DNA from: Deltaproteobacteria bacterium | Lineage (GTDB): Bacteria > UBA10199 > GCA-002796325 > JACPFF01 | NCBI GenBank assembly: GCA_016210045.1 | Contig: JACQUX010000024.1 | Span: forward strand, 142,457-206,456 | Direction: 5' to 3' | Length of the DNA: 64,000 nt | Part shown: piece by piece, positions 7,598 to 15,825 of the stretch | Position numbering within the stretch: position 1 is the stretch's first letter | Layout: the number at the start of each line of letters is the position of its first letter | The notes under the pieces: generated by a model | The model's database searches: none | What the model was told of the DNA's origin: nothing | Seen by the model: only the letters and a program-made list of their open reading frames with translations | Position numbers and translations under genes: made by a program

Positions 7598-8581
7598 ATG
7601 GACACGATTCGTGAACAATTAGCTCGACACATGACCGACCACGCACTCGAAATGCGCGGCGATGGACGTGCCGGCAGCGGCTTAGTGCTCACGTGGCAGG
7701 CGTTCGCCGCATTCGCCCTCTCCGATCACGCATTACATGTCCAAGAGTGGCCGCTGTTCAGTTCCGCCCGCAAAGGGGCGCCCACGCGCAGCTTCCTCCG
7801 CGTCAGCCGCTCCCCGATCGAAAAGGCCTCGCCGATCACGCATCCGCATCTCGTCGTCGCGATGGATATCGGTGTCACGGCCATGGTCGATTTCGCGGAA
7901 GGCGTCCTGCCGAACAGCGTCGTGATCCTCAACACCGGACGCACGCCGGAAGAAGTCGCGACGCAATTTCAAGTCAGCGGACATATTTTCACCATCGACG
8001 GCGACCAGCTGGCGCTCCACTATTTAAAAAAACCGCTCGGCAATATTTCGGTGCTCGCGCTGTTGACAGAGCTCGTGCTCGGCTGGGACGCCAAACGCGC
8101 CACGCCGCACCTCATTCACTTGCTCGAAAAACGGCGACTGCCGCCATCGCTAGTGCAACGGAATTGTGAATTGTTCGAGGCCAGTTTCGGCGAATCCCGG
8201 TATGTAAACATCGCGGCACAGACGGGCGCCAATCCACACCCCGCGCCGACGTTTCGCGGCTATGGCGACGTGATGCCCGGCGCACAGTCGAATCTCCGCC
8301 GCTCTCGCAGCATGCATACCGCCGTCTACGCCCGCACCGGATTCCGCCTGCAATTCGCCGATCCGCAGAACGCCTGCAACGGCTGCGGACACTGCATCGT
8401 AAATTGCCCGGAGAACATCATCGACTTCCGCCCCGACCCGAACGTCGGCGTCGCGGTGACCGGCGCGCAAGTCAGTACGTACTGCAAACTCTGTCGGGAA
8501 TGTATCGAAGTTTGTCCAAAACAACTCTTTAGCGAAGCGGCCGTTTCCGAAGAAGAGTGGCTGCACGAGGTACCCTCATGA
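7598..8581 (+). CDS. 2-oxoacid (pyruvate-type):ferredoxin oxidoreductase, fused gamma and delta subunits
   Basis: Residues 1-190 form the gamma domain, including the GSGLVLTWQAFA segment that corresponds to the GxGGxGV region of the family. Residues about 220-325 form the delta, bicluster-ferredoxin part, with CNGCGHCIVNCP and CKLCRECIEVCP binding two [4Fe-4S] clusters. The fused arrangement with separate alpha and beta genes is a known variant of four-subunit POR. The start at ATG 7598 follows GGGGG; an earlier in-frame ATG at 7550 overlaps the ferredoxin gene and is less likely. It overlaps the alpha gene as ATGA. Confidence 0.85.
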   Translation: MDTIREQLARHMTDHALEMRGDGRAGSGLVLTWQAFAAFALSDHALHVQEWPLFSSARKGAPTRSFLRVSRSPIEKASPITHPHLVVAMDIGVTAMVDFAEGVLPNSVVILNTGRTPEEVATQFQVSGHIFTIDGDQLALHYLKKPLGNISVLALLTELVLGWDAKRATPHLIHLLEKRRLPPSLVQRNCELFEASFGESRYVNIAAQTGANPHPAPTFRGYGDVMPGAQSNLRRSRSMHTAVYARTGFRLQFADPQNACNGCGHCIVNCPENIIDFRPDPNVGVAVTGAQVSTYCKLCRECIEVCPKQLFSEAAVSEEEWLHEVPS

Positions 8582-9906
8582 GCGCGACCACTCCCGGCGT
8601 GCGCGAAACCCCGGCCGGTGCGATCTACGAGCGCGCCATCGACCTCTCGAAAGTCCGCGCCGCCCACCATCCGTTAGTGCGGGAACGCGCGATGTGGGAC
8701 GCCGACGGCAACGCCGCCGCAGCGTACGCCTGCTTGCAAATGTGGCGCTGCATCCTGTTCGCAGGTTTCCCGATCACGCCATCGACCAAATGGTTGGAGA
8801 CCGTCGCCGCGCTGATCGGCGATGGGACCGTACCCCGCAAAAAACTCAAACTGTTGGAAGCGGAACACGCGGTCGCGGACTACTTGGCCGGCGCCGCCGC
8901 CGCGTGTCGCGACTTAGTCGTCAGCACGGCCACCAGTTCCGTCGGACTCGACCATATGGCGGAATCCATTCGCTCGCTCGGCGCCAGCGGACTCGGCAAC
9001 ATCTTGCTCGTCGACGTCTATCGCGCTACCGCAAACTATCCCCTCTGCATCGAAGGCGACGCGTCGGACACGCTGGCACATCGCGATGCCGGATGGATCC
9101 AAATCTGCTGTCGCGGCGGCCAACAAATTTACGACACCATCCTCCAAGCCCCATGTCTCGGGATGCATCCGGAAGTGCTCACACCGGTGATGCCGGGGTA
9201 CTTCGGGATCAAAGACAGTCATCGCAGCGGACGCTTGGTCGTGGAGCCGGACACGCAGATCCACGCGTTCCAAGACCGCTGGATCCAGCCCTCTCCATTG
9301 CCGGGCCTGCTCAACGGCGATACTGCCATGGGCAATTGCGTCACCTCGGCGTACTTCCAAGGATTCAAAATCGATCAACGCAAACGATTACTGCGCGTAC
9401 TCGACTTACTGCCGGAAGTCGGCGCCGATTTCGAACGAACGTTCGGACGACCAGGGTTGCAACTCGTGGAACCTGTGCTGTGGCCGAAAGATGATCAGGT
9501 CGATCTCGCGATCATCGGCATGGGCCCCGACATTGGAACGGCGGCAGCGCTCTTAAAAGAATCCGGGCTGCCGGCCGGCACCCGCGTCGGCGTATTGGCC
9601 GCGCGCCTGCTCACGCCATTTCCCACGGCCGAATATGCGAAGCGGCTTCGCACCGCGAAGACCGTGCTCGTGATGAATCACGCGCATCATTATAGTGCGG
9701 GGCATTTGGCGCTCGACGTCACCCAGGCTTGCTACGGCCTCAATCCGCGCCCCACGGTGGTCAGCGCCTTCGCAGGCCTCGGCGGCGCAGCGGTCAGCGA
9801 CACCACCTGGCAACGCCTGATCGACCACGCGTTGCGCGCCACGCGCGAGGGGATTGCGTTTCCACCACCGGTGATCGCACACGAAGGACAAATCGTATGG
9901 ACATAA
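8578..9906 (+). CDS. porA: 2-oxoacid (pyruvate-type):ferredoxin oxidoreductase, alpha subunit
   Basis: The 442-residue protein matches PorA: an N-terminal pyrimidine-binding domain (GNAAAAYACLQ..., FPITPSTKW), the HAVADYLAGAAAACRD segment, and a C-terminal transketolase-C-like domain (DLAIIGMGPDIGTA... GVLAARLLTPFP). It pairs with PorB to bind thiamine diphosphate and cleave a 2-oxoacid, probably pyruvate, to acyl-CoA and CO2 while reducing ferredoxin. The start is fixed by the ATGA overlap with the gamma-delta gene. A palindromic element begins at the stop codon and separates this gene from porB. Confidence 0.9.
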   Translation: MSATTPGVRETPAGAIYERAIDLSKVRAAHHPLVRERAMWDADGNAAAAYACLQMWRCILFAGFPITPSTKWLETVAALIGDGTVPRKKLKLLEAEHAVADYLAGAAAACRDLVVSTATSSVGLDHMAESIRSLGASGLGNILLVDVYRATANYPLCIEGDASDTLAHRDAGWIQICCRGGQQIYDTILQAPCLGMHPEVLTPVMPGYFGIKDSHRSGRLVVEPDTQIHAFQDRWIQPSPLPGLLNGDTAMGNCVTSAYFQGFKIDQRKRLLRVLDLLPEVGADFERTFGRPGLQLVEPVLWPKDDQVDLAIIGMGPDIGTAAALLKESGLPAGTRVGVLAARLLTPFPTAEYAKRLRTAKTVLVMNHAHHYSAGHLALDVTQACYGLNPRPTVVSAFAGLGGAAVSDTTWQRLIDHALRATREGIAFPPPVIAHEGQIVWT

Positions 9907-9976
9907 CAGGGGCTCGCGTCGCCCCCTCCACCGGCAAAGCCGGATGGAGCCTCCCCCTCAACGCCGCTGTGCGGCT
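9904..9976 (+). repeat. Palindromic intergenic element, copy A (between porA and porB)
   Basis: One of three copies of an approximately 73-base element (others at 22834-22905 and 55299-55371, both in the opposite orientation). Shared parts are ACAGGGGCTCGCGTCGCCCC at one end and TCAACGCCGCTGTGCGGCT at the other. The middle is a stem around GGCAAAGCC whose flanks differ between copies but stay complementary: CCGGCAAAGCCGG here. A second small hairpin, GCCGCTGTGCGGC, ends the element. This copy starts exactly at the porA TAA. Confidence 0.88.
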
Positions 9977-10006
9977 GATAGGCCAGCAGGAAGAGAGACT
10001 CTTTTT

Positions 10007-11020
10007 ATGGCTAAATTTTTAGATGTCATCCAACGCGACTCCTGTTTTCAGCCGGGGTCCAGTCTCTGCCTCGGCTGTATGGAAGGCGTGGCGTTTCAGA
10101 ATATCGGCAAGATCACGGACAACGGAAAGAAAACCGTCTTCGCGCTCGGCACCTTTTGCGGCGAGGTCTCGACGCTCCAATTCCCGAATCCGATCGCGTG
10201 GGGACGCGGCACGGAAACGCCGGCAGAATGGAGCAAGAGCTTCGGCATCATGCACCACGTCTTCGAATCCGCACCGAGCGTGGCGGAGGCGATTCGCGAC
10301 ACCGCCGACTTGCTCACCGATCTCGGCGCGTTGTCCGGACCTGTGCAAGTCGCCGCGCTCTCCGGCGACGGCGGCGCGCTCTCCATCGGACTGCGCACGC
10401 TGCTGCACACGTTGCATCGCGGCACCCGGATGACGATCTTCGTGCTCGTCAATGAAATCTTCGCCAACACCGGCTTCCAATTCAGCCCCGCCACGCCCCC
10501 CGGCGCCGACACCAGCACCACGCCATCTTCGGAACGCTGCGACGGCAACGTCACACTCCCGATCGACTATCTCGGTCTCTGCGTCGCCGCCGACGCGGCC
10601 TTCGTGGCGCAAGCGAGCCCCGCGTATCCGAAATATTTCGCCAAGGTCGTGGAGCGCGCGTTCGACGCGGCCGGCACGGCCGTCGTCTTCGTCCCCAGTC
10701 CGTGCATCACCGGCTGGAAGTTCGCCGAAGGCGAAACGGCGCAACTGGCGCGGCTCGGCTGCGAAACCGGGTTTTTTCCCTGCTTCGTGAAAGAGCATGG
10801 CCGCGTCGGCGAAGTCAAATTTGTGGAGCCGGATCTCGCCAAACGCCCGCGGATCGAGGATTTTATGGGCCCGCAGCGCCGCTTCCAACACCTTATCTAT
10901 AAAGACCCGAACACCCGCGCCTACACGGCGCGGCCCGGATTTGAAGCCACGCTCGACCAGATCCGCAATTGGATCGCGTCCCGACTCGAGCGACTGCAGC
11001 ATATCGCGACCCGTCCATAA
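10007..11020 (+). CDS. porB: 2-oxoacid (pyruvate-type):ferredoxin oxidoreductase, beta subunit
   Basis: PorB holds thiamine diphosphate and one [4Fe-4S] cluster. Visible features are the CLGC pair (residues 21-24), GTFCGEVST, the TPP/Mg motif SGDGGALSIGLRTLLH near residue 127, the NTGFQFSPATPPGADTSTTP segment highly typical of pyruvate:ferredoxin oxidoreductases, and the late cysteine in PSPCITGW. The last two features favour pyruvate over 2-oxoglutarate. The start at 10007 follows AGGAAGAGAG; an upstream in-frame ATG at 9944 lies within the palindromic element and is rejected. The 337-residue length is normal. Confidence 0.92.
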   Translation: MAKFLDVIQRDSCFQPGSSLCLGCMEGVAFQNIGKITDNGKKTVFALGTFCGEVSTLQFPNPIAWGRGTETPAEWSKSFGIMHHVFESAPSVAEAIRDTADLLTDLGALSGPVQVAALSGDGGALSIGLRTLLHTLHRGTRMTIFVLVNEIFANTGFQFSPATPPGADTSTTPSSERCDGNVTLPIDYLGLCVAADAAFVAQASPAYPKYFAKVVERAFDAAGTAVVFVPSPCITGWKFAEGETAQLARLGCETGFFPCFVKEHGRVGEVKFVEPDLAKRPRIEDFMGPQRRFQHLIYKDPNTRAYTARPGFEATLDQIRNWIASRLERLQHIATRP

Positions 11021-11038
11021 ACACACTGAGGATCAACC

Positions 11039-12760
11039 ATGGATCTACGCGGCAAACGAGTGATGATCTTCGGCGGGGCCGGTCTGGTCGGACGCGCGAT
11101 TGCGCGGCGGATCGCCGGCGAAGGCATTCGTGACCTGATCCTGGCCGGACTCACGGAACGCGAGGCCGCCGAAGCGGCGGATGCGCTGCGCACGCGATGT
11201 CCCACCCTGGCCGTTCAACACTGTTGGGGAAATCTCTTCGTCCGCCACGCGCTGAAAGACATCCCGCCCGGCGCGCTATTGGCCGATCCGACGCATCGCA
11301 CCACGCTGATCCACGATCTAACCAACCCTTTCAGCCGCGAGATCCTCACCGGCTCCACGATCTTCCAGTTGCTGAACCACTATCGACCGGATGTCTTGAT
11401 CGACGCCGTTAACACCGCCACCGGCATCGCGTACCAGAACATCTTCGGCACCGCGTTCGAAGCGGCGCAAGCGATCGGCACCGCGAACCGCGACGAAACG
11501 ACCGACATCCTACAACGGCTGCTATGCACTCTCTACACCCCGCAACTGATCCGCCACGTGCAGATTCTCCGCCACGCGCTCGTCGAACATCACACCCAAT
11601 TTTATCTGAAGATCGGGACCTGCGGCACCGGTGGGATGGGCTTAAATATTCCCTATACGCATAGCGAAGACAAACCATCGCAGATGTTACTGGCGAAGGC
11701 TGCGTTGGCCGGAGCCCACTCGCAACTGTTGTTCCTGATGGCCCGCACCCCGGGCGGCCCGATCATTAAAGAACTGAAACCCGCCGCCGCGATCGCGTGG
11801 AAGCGGATCGGCGTCGGACCGATCAGCAAAGGCGGTCGCACGATCTTGCTGGAAGCCACCACACGCGACGACGCCGTTCTACTGCGCGGCACGTTGCAGA
11901 AGCGCGCCGCCCATCCGCCGCGCTATCTGCAAGCGGACGGACGGCCCAAGGTCTTGATCGCGCCCCATATCGACACCGGCGAAAACGGCCTCTTCGCGCT
12001 CGGCGAATTCGAGACACTCACCGAAGAAGGCCAAATGGAATTCATCACGCCGGAAGAAATCGCGCAATGCGCGGTCTGGGAAATCCTCGGCCGCAACACC
12101 GGCCACGACATCGTCGCCGCGCTCGACAACTCCACGCTTGGCCCGACGTACCGTGCCGGACAATTGCGCCAACAGGCGCTGGATGAACTGAACCGCCTGG
12201 TCTCCGCATCGGGACTGGAGAGCATCGCGTTCGAACAACTCGGACCCCCGCGGCTTTCGAAACTCCTCTATGAAGGGCATTTGTTGCAGCGCCGTTACCA
12301 CACGTTCGAAGCCGTGCTCGCCGCCGGCCCCGCCGAACTCGCACACGCGATCGAGTCCGACCTGTTCGCCGACGAAGCATTCCGCGCCCGCATTGTCTCG
12401 ATCGGCATCCCGATCCTGCTCGCCGACGGACAACAGCTGCTGCGTGGCCAAACCATGGCCGTCCCCACCGACCCGCCCGGCCGCCACGACACACCGCTCG
12501 CAATCACCCCGGAGGCGATCGACCGCTGGGCCCACGACGGCTGGATCGACTTGCGCGCCCCCAACTGGGGACATTGGCAAAATCGGTTGCGCAAAATTCT
12601 CGCCGACCTCGCCGCCATTCCCCCCAACGAAACCTCGTCCGCCCTCTCCCGCGGCCGCCACTACTGGGGCACCGCCGATGGCGTCCACCCCATCGCCCCC
12701 GCCAAACTCGCGAGCTGGATCTTCATCCACGAAGAACACGGCAGTCGGATGAAGGGGTGA
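11039..12760 (+). CDS. Rossmann-fold NAD(P)-binding protein of unknown substrate, downstream of porB
   Basis: The 573-residue protein begins with a nucleotide-binding motif (VMIFGGAGLVGRAIARRI, residues 8-25) like extended short-chain dehydrogenases/epimerases. It contains a YHTxxxK-like segment only in altered form (PYTHSEDK, near residue 208) and a long C-terminal region I do not recognise. It follows porB by 18 bases in the same operon, so it may act on the product or substrate of the oxidoreductase, but that is inference. The last 28 codons (12680 onward) are duplicated at 14407-14490 on the far side of an inserted gene, so this 3' end may be a re-created one. Confidence 0.72.
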   Translation: MDLRGKRVMIFGGAGLVGRAIARRIAGEGIRDLILAGLTEREAAEAADALRTRCPTLAVQHCWGNLFVRHALKDIPPGALLADPTHRTTLIHDLTNPFSREILTGSTIFQLLNHYRPDVLIDAVNTATGIAYQNIFGTAFEAAQAIGTANRDETTDILQRLLCTLYTPQLIRHVQILRHALVEHHTQFYLKIGTCGTGGMGLNIPYTHSEDKPSQMLLAKAALAGAHSQLLFLMARTPGGPIIKELKPAAAIAWKRIGVGPISKGGRTILLEATTRDDAVLLRGTLQKRAAHPPRYLQADGRPKVLIAPHIDTGENGLFALGEFETLTEEGQMEFITPEEIAQCAVWEILGRNTGHDIVAALDNSTLGPTYRAGQLRQQALDELNRLVSASGLESIAFEQLGPPRLSKLLYEGHLLQRRYHTFEAVLAAGPAELAHAIESDLFADEAFRARIVSIGIPILLADGQQLLRGQTMAVPTDPPGRHDTPLAITPEAIDRWAHDGWIDLRAPNWGHWQNRLRKILADLAAIPPNETSSALSRGRHYWGTADGVHPIAPAKLASWIFIHEEHGSRMKG

Positions 12761-12763
12761 GGG
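12680..12763 (+). repeat. Direct repeat, left copy (84 bp)
   Basis: This 84-bp segment is the 3' end of the Rossmann-fold gene including its stop. It recurs at 14407-14490 with two differences: one G/C change within the coding part, and stop TGA against TAA. The offset between copies is 1,727 bases. The two copies flank a single gene on the opposite strand, as expected if a segment inserted with duplication of, or recombination into, the gene's 3' end. Confidence 0.92.
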
Positions 12764-12766
12764 TCA

Positions 12767-12791
12767 CCCCCCTCTTTGGAAATGAGGGGGG
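12767..12791 (+). terminator. Hairpin after the POR operon
   Basis: CCCCCCTC (12767-12774) and GAGGGGGG (12784-12791) form an 8-bp stem with a 9-base loop, 7 bases after the Rossmann gene stop. No U-run follows, and the G-rich sequence is echoed at 12799-12804, so it may be a dispersed palindromic repeat rather than a classical terminator. It lies between convergent genes. Confidence 0.45.
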
Positions 12792-12829
12792 ATTGAAAGG
12801 GGGGATTGTGACGGGAAGAGGGTTCCCCC

Positions 12830-14293
12830 TTAGGTGGAGGATGTGGGTCTGAGCATTTTTCTGCCGGCGTCCGTCAGTCGGTACTGTTGCAATCGGCTGT
12901 GGGGTTTGTCGGGGAGGGTCCTTTCGAGCCAACCGGCGGACAGCAAAGGCTCTATATACGCCTTGCGGAAGTGTTCCCGATCCTTGATGCGTGCGGCCTT
13001 TTGGAGCTGCTCCCGCGATTGCGGCTCCCGCGCGACCGCTGCCAACACGGCCGTGACTTGCGGGGTGACTTGCGGGGTGACTTGCGGGGTGACTGGTTGA
13101 GTCGATCCGACCGACACTCGGAAAGTGACAACCGCCGCGCCGGTGATCTCCGCAAAGATCGGCGCGGCCATCCCGACCTCCTGACACATGGCGATGACGC
13201 GGTTCGTTCCGCGTCCCCATTTTTCAATCAACCCGGTGCGGTTGAAAACATCCGCGATCAATGGGTTTCGTTGGACCGAGAGATGCTCTTGGGTCAGGGA
13301 TTCCGGCGTAATGCCTTTGGGGAAACCTCCCGCGCTCCACACCTCCACACGATCGTCGAAGATCGCCAGCGAAACCGCGCCCCCGGCGATGGCATAGTCC
13401 CGGTGGATAAACGCATTGACCAGGATTTCCCGCATGGCATCCGGCGGGATGAGCGACTGTTCCACGCGCCGCATCCGGCCGGGAATGATCTTCGCCGGCA
13501 TCGGGAAATGGCGCTGACAAAAGATCTCTGCCTCCTCCAGCAACTTGAAGGCGGGACCGCGCACCAGACGTTGATCGAGGAACTCAGCCTTGTCCGTCCC
13601 CCGGAAACGAGCCAGGCGCAATTCGCACTGTGGGTAATCCGGAAGGAACGTTTTACCGAAAAGGACCACGGCGGCACGGAGGATGTGCCCATCCGTGCGG
13701 AGACCCAACCGGTCCAGCACATCGGGAAGGTTCCGGCCCATGGGGCCGACCAGACGCCCAACGGAGCGGGCAATGCCTACGATGCGGAAGACTTCATCGC
13801 GATCGATGTCCTTGAGGGTCATTTCGTCGGCGGGCTGATTCTCCCAACGCCGTTTGCTGTGCGCACGCTCGAAGAGCAATTGCTCGTACTGCTGCTGCGA
13901 CATCTTGCGCGTAGTGCTGCCGACCCGCTCGTAGGGACGCCCCTCGAAGGTGAAAGGGATGGAATCCGACATCCCCGCCACACGGAGCATGAGGACCTCC
14001 CCGCCCTGTTCCATCGGAAGCCGTTCAATCGGAAGGGTGACGGGCGGTTCGAATCGGTCAAGTGCTTGGGCGATCTCGCGGAGCGTTTGATCGGAGACCT
14101 GTTGCCCTGCGGCCCAACCGTCGGGTCGGATGCCGAAGAACACCGTCCCGCCGGAACCATTCAGGAAGGCACACAGTGTGCGCATGCCCTCCTTCAACTC
14201 GCCGGTCGAACGCTTGAACTCCAAATTCGCGCCCTCTCCTTGACGAAGCAGGCGAGTCAATTTCTTCCTGGTGATGGACAACCTCATACTCAT
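12830..14293 (-). CDS. AlbA_2/Schlafen-like ATP-binding protein with VTPQ repeat linker
   Basis: The protein has an N-terminal AlbA_2-type domain (EGANLEFKRSTGELKEGMRTLCAFLNG..GGTVFFGI) and a central region with the family's HxDY motif (EILVNAFIHRDYAI). A histidine-kinase-like ATPase segment follows (VEVWSAGGFPKGI...NPLIADVFNRTGLIEKWGRGTNR). After a VTPQVTPQVTPQVT linker encoded by 12-bp direct repeats (about 13061-13095), it ends in a winged-helix-like segment. Such proteins are often labelled transcriptional regulators or RecG-like helicases and are frequently found on mobile DNA; their roles are poorly known. The start is taken at the MSM pair near 14293; a longer in-frame reading to 14401 lacks family similarity. 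Confidence 0.82.
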   Translation of the reverse strand: MSMRLSITRKKLTRLLRQGEGANLEFKRSTGELKEGMRTLCAFLNGSGGTVFFGIRPDGWAAGQQVSDQTLREIAQALDRFEPPVTLPIERLPMEQGGEVLMLRVAGMSDSIPFTFEGRPYERVGSTTRKMSQQQYEQLLFERAHSKRRWENQPADEMTLKDIDRDEVFRIVGIARSVGRLVGPMGRNLPDVLDRLGLRTDGHILRAAVVLFGKTFLPDYPQCELRLARFRGTDKAEFLDQRLVRGPAFKLLEEAEIFCQRHFPMPAKIIPGRMRRVEQSLIPPDAMREILVNAFIHRDYAIAGGAVSLAIFDDRVEVWSAGGFPKGITPESLTQEHLSVQRNPLIADVFNRTGLIEKWGRGTNRVIAMCQEVGMAAPIFAEITGAAVVTFRVSVGSTQPVTPQVTPQVTPQVTAVLAAVAREPQSREQLQKAARIKDREHFRKAYIEPLLSAGWLERTLPDKPHSRLQQYRLTDAGRKMLRPTSST

Positions 14294-14599
14294 GTAAATT
14301 TCCAATCTCTGTGTCACGCCGAACGCACAACAGGTTGGGTTTCTGAGTCGGTATTTCTCAGCATTCCCTTGAACATTCAAGCGGGTATTCTTCATCTTCA
14401 AACAACGGCGTCCACCCCATCGCCCCCGCCAAACTCGCCAGCTGGATCTTCATCCACGAAGAACACGGCAGTCGGATGAAGGGGTAAGGGGAACAAATAA
14501 TGACAGTCACGCATTTTTCGCGTATGCCTGCGGATGTGACGCGACATCTGATCGGAGTCATTGGCAGAGATTGAGTCATCGCATAGGGAGCGTAGCACG
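14294..14599. other. Gap holding the right direct repeat and the bc-operon leader
   Basis: No gene is seen between the AlbA_2 gene start and the pentahaem cytochrome start at 14600. The right direct-repeat copy (14407-14490) occupies the middle. The remaining 109 bases up to 14600 should hold the promoter of the cytochrome bc operon; the ribosome binding site is AGGGAG around 14586-14591. I could not identify a convincing -35/-10 pair. Confidence 0.6.
14407..14490 (+). repeat. Direct repeat, right copy (84 bp)
   Basis: This is the second copy of the Rossmann-gene 3' end, 82 of 84 bases identical to 12680-12763. The reading frame would still end in TAA, but no start or upstream coding sequence remains. 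It marks the distal boundary of the inserted segment. Confidence 0.92.
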
Positions 14600-15331
14600 A
14601 TGATCATTCCGCACACCCGCGTGGCCACGTTGCTCTGCCTGCTCTTGTTGCCGGCGCTGTGGTCTGCAGTGGGCCTGGCCGCGGAGAACACCTGCGTCAC
14701 GTGCCATGAGGGCGTCGCGGGCACCGGTCATGCGGCGCACAATTTCGCCGATTGGAAAAAATCGGTGCATGCACAACGCGGGATTACCTGCGAACAGTGT
14801 CATGGCGGCCACGCGGATCAACGCGATGTGCCGCGGGCGCATGAGGGCGTCATTCGCTCCAGCGATCCGCGCAGCCCGCTCTACTTCACGCATATCCCGG
14901 AGGCCTGCGGCCGTTGTCATACAGCCGAGTTCGGCGCGTTCAAGGCCAGTTACCACTTTCGCGAGCTGCAGCGCGCCGGGCGGGGACCGAACTGCCTCAC
15001 CTGCCATGGCGCAATGGCGACTCGCGTGCTGACACCGCAGGAAATGCAGCGCACCTGCACGCTGTGTCACGCCGAACCAACCCAAGCCGAACAAACGTTG
15101 GTCACATTGAATCAAGCGGACGCGTTGTTGAAAAAGTGGCGCGCGTTGCTGCGCGTGACACCGCAACCGGAACAGGCCACTGCGTTGGCAGCGGCGGAGC
15201 AACGGTATAAAACCGCGAAACAGACGTGGCATGGGTTCCAACTGAGCGACGTCCTGAACACCGCGCGCGCACTCGTTGTGCAAGCGCGGCAAGCGATCGC
15301 GGGGTTGGCGCCGGCCGGGGGCACGCCATGA
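14600..15331 (+). CDS. Pentahaem c-type cytochrome of the bc-complex operon
   Basis: The protein has a signal peptide (about residues 1-27, ending GLAAENT) and five CxxCH motifs: CVTCH, CEQCH, CGRCH, CLTCH and CTLCH, at roughly residues 32, 64, 103, 132 and 153. A helical tail of about 80 residues (coiled-coil-like) follows. It is probably a periplasmic electron acceptor of the downstream Rieske/cytochrome b complex, replacing cytochrome c1. The start at 14600 has AGGGAG upstream; an in-frame start at 14561 would put charged residues before the signal peptide. It overlaps the Rieske gene as ATGA. Confidence 0.9.
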   Translation: MIIPHTRVATLLCLLLLPALWSAVGLAAENTCVTCHEGVAGTGHAAHNFADWKKSVHAQRGITCEQCHGGHADQRDVPRAHEGVIRSSDPRSPLYFTHIPEACGRCHTAEFGAFKASYHFRELQRAGRGPNCLTCHGAMATRVLTPQEMQRTCTLCHAEPTQAEQTLVTLNQADALLKKWRALLRVTPQPEQATALAAAEQRYKTAKQTWHGFQLSDVLNTARALVVQARQAIAGLAPAGGTP

Positions 15332-15825
15332 CGGACGCGTGCGACGCAAGCCGGCGTCGATTTCTCAAACAATTGACCTTCACGCTGGGCGGCATGATTG
15401 CGGCCGGTCTCATGGTCCCGGGCGGCGCCTATTTTCTCTCGCCGTTATGGGGCAGTCGCGAGGAAGACTGGATCGAGATCGCCGATGCCAAGTCGATTCC
15501 CCTCGGCGAACCAGTCAAGATCGACTTCATCCATCGGCAAAAAGACGGCTGGGCCACGATTGAAGGTCGCGCCAGCGTCTGGGTGGTCACGACCGACGGC
15601 GAACACTTCACGGCCTACGATCCGCGCTGTACGCACTTGGGCTGTCCCTACCGTTGGGATGCCTCCCAACGCGCGTTTCTCTGCCCGTGTCACACCGCCA
15701 TCTTCAATCTGGAAGGCACAGTCTTGTCCGGCCCCGCGCCGCGCCCGCTCGATCGTTATCCTACGACCGTGACGGACGGAAAACTGCAGATCCGCCCCGT
15801 ATTAGCGGAACATGGAGACGCCTGA
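15328..15825 (+). CDS. Rieske [2Fe-2S] protein of a quinol:cytochrome c oxidoreductase
   Basis: A Tat-type signal (SRRRFLKQLTF) and anchor helix at the N-terminus precede the Rieske domain. Cluster ligands are visible as CTHLGC (about residues 101-106) and CPCH (about 119-122). The second box continues TA rather than the commonest GS, and the Pro-loop reads SGPAPRPL. The protein has 165 residues. Both flanking junctions overlap (ATGA with the pentahaem gene, TGATG with cytochrome b), so the subunits are made together. Confidence 0.95.
   Translation: MTDACDASRRRFLKQLTFTLGGMIAAGLMVPGGAYFLSPLWGSREEDWIEIADAKSIPLGEPVKIDFIHRQKDGWATIEGRASVWVVTTDGEHFTAYDPRCTHLGCPYRWDASQRAFLCPCHTAIFNLEGTVLSGPAPRPLDRYPTTVTDGKLQIRPVLAEHGDA

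Larger units (their letters stand above)
12764..14490. mobile_element. Putative single-gene insertion bounded by an 84-bp direct repeat
   Basis: The interval between the left direct repeat and the end of the right repeat holds one complete gene (AlbA/Schlafen-like ATPase, minus strand) and no recognisable transposase or integrase. The outer copy at 14407-14490 starts abruptly and is not preceded by the rest of the Rossmann gene, so it is a fragment. Likely explanations are integration by recombination at the 3' end of a gene, or a duplication event. The element interrupts what would otherwise be a direct transition from the POR operon to the bc-complex operon. Confidence 0.6.

Noticed and set aside
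10019..11026. A 335-codon minus-strand frame covering porB
   Set aside because: It mirrors a clearly conserved porB; there is no ribosome site and no family resemblance.
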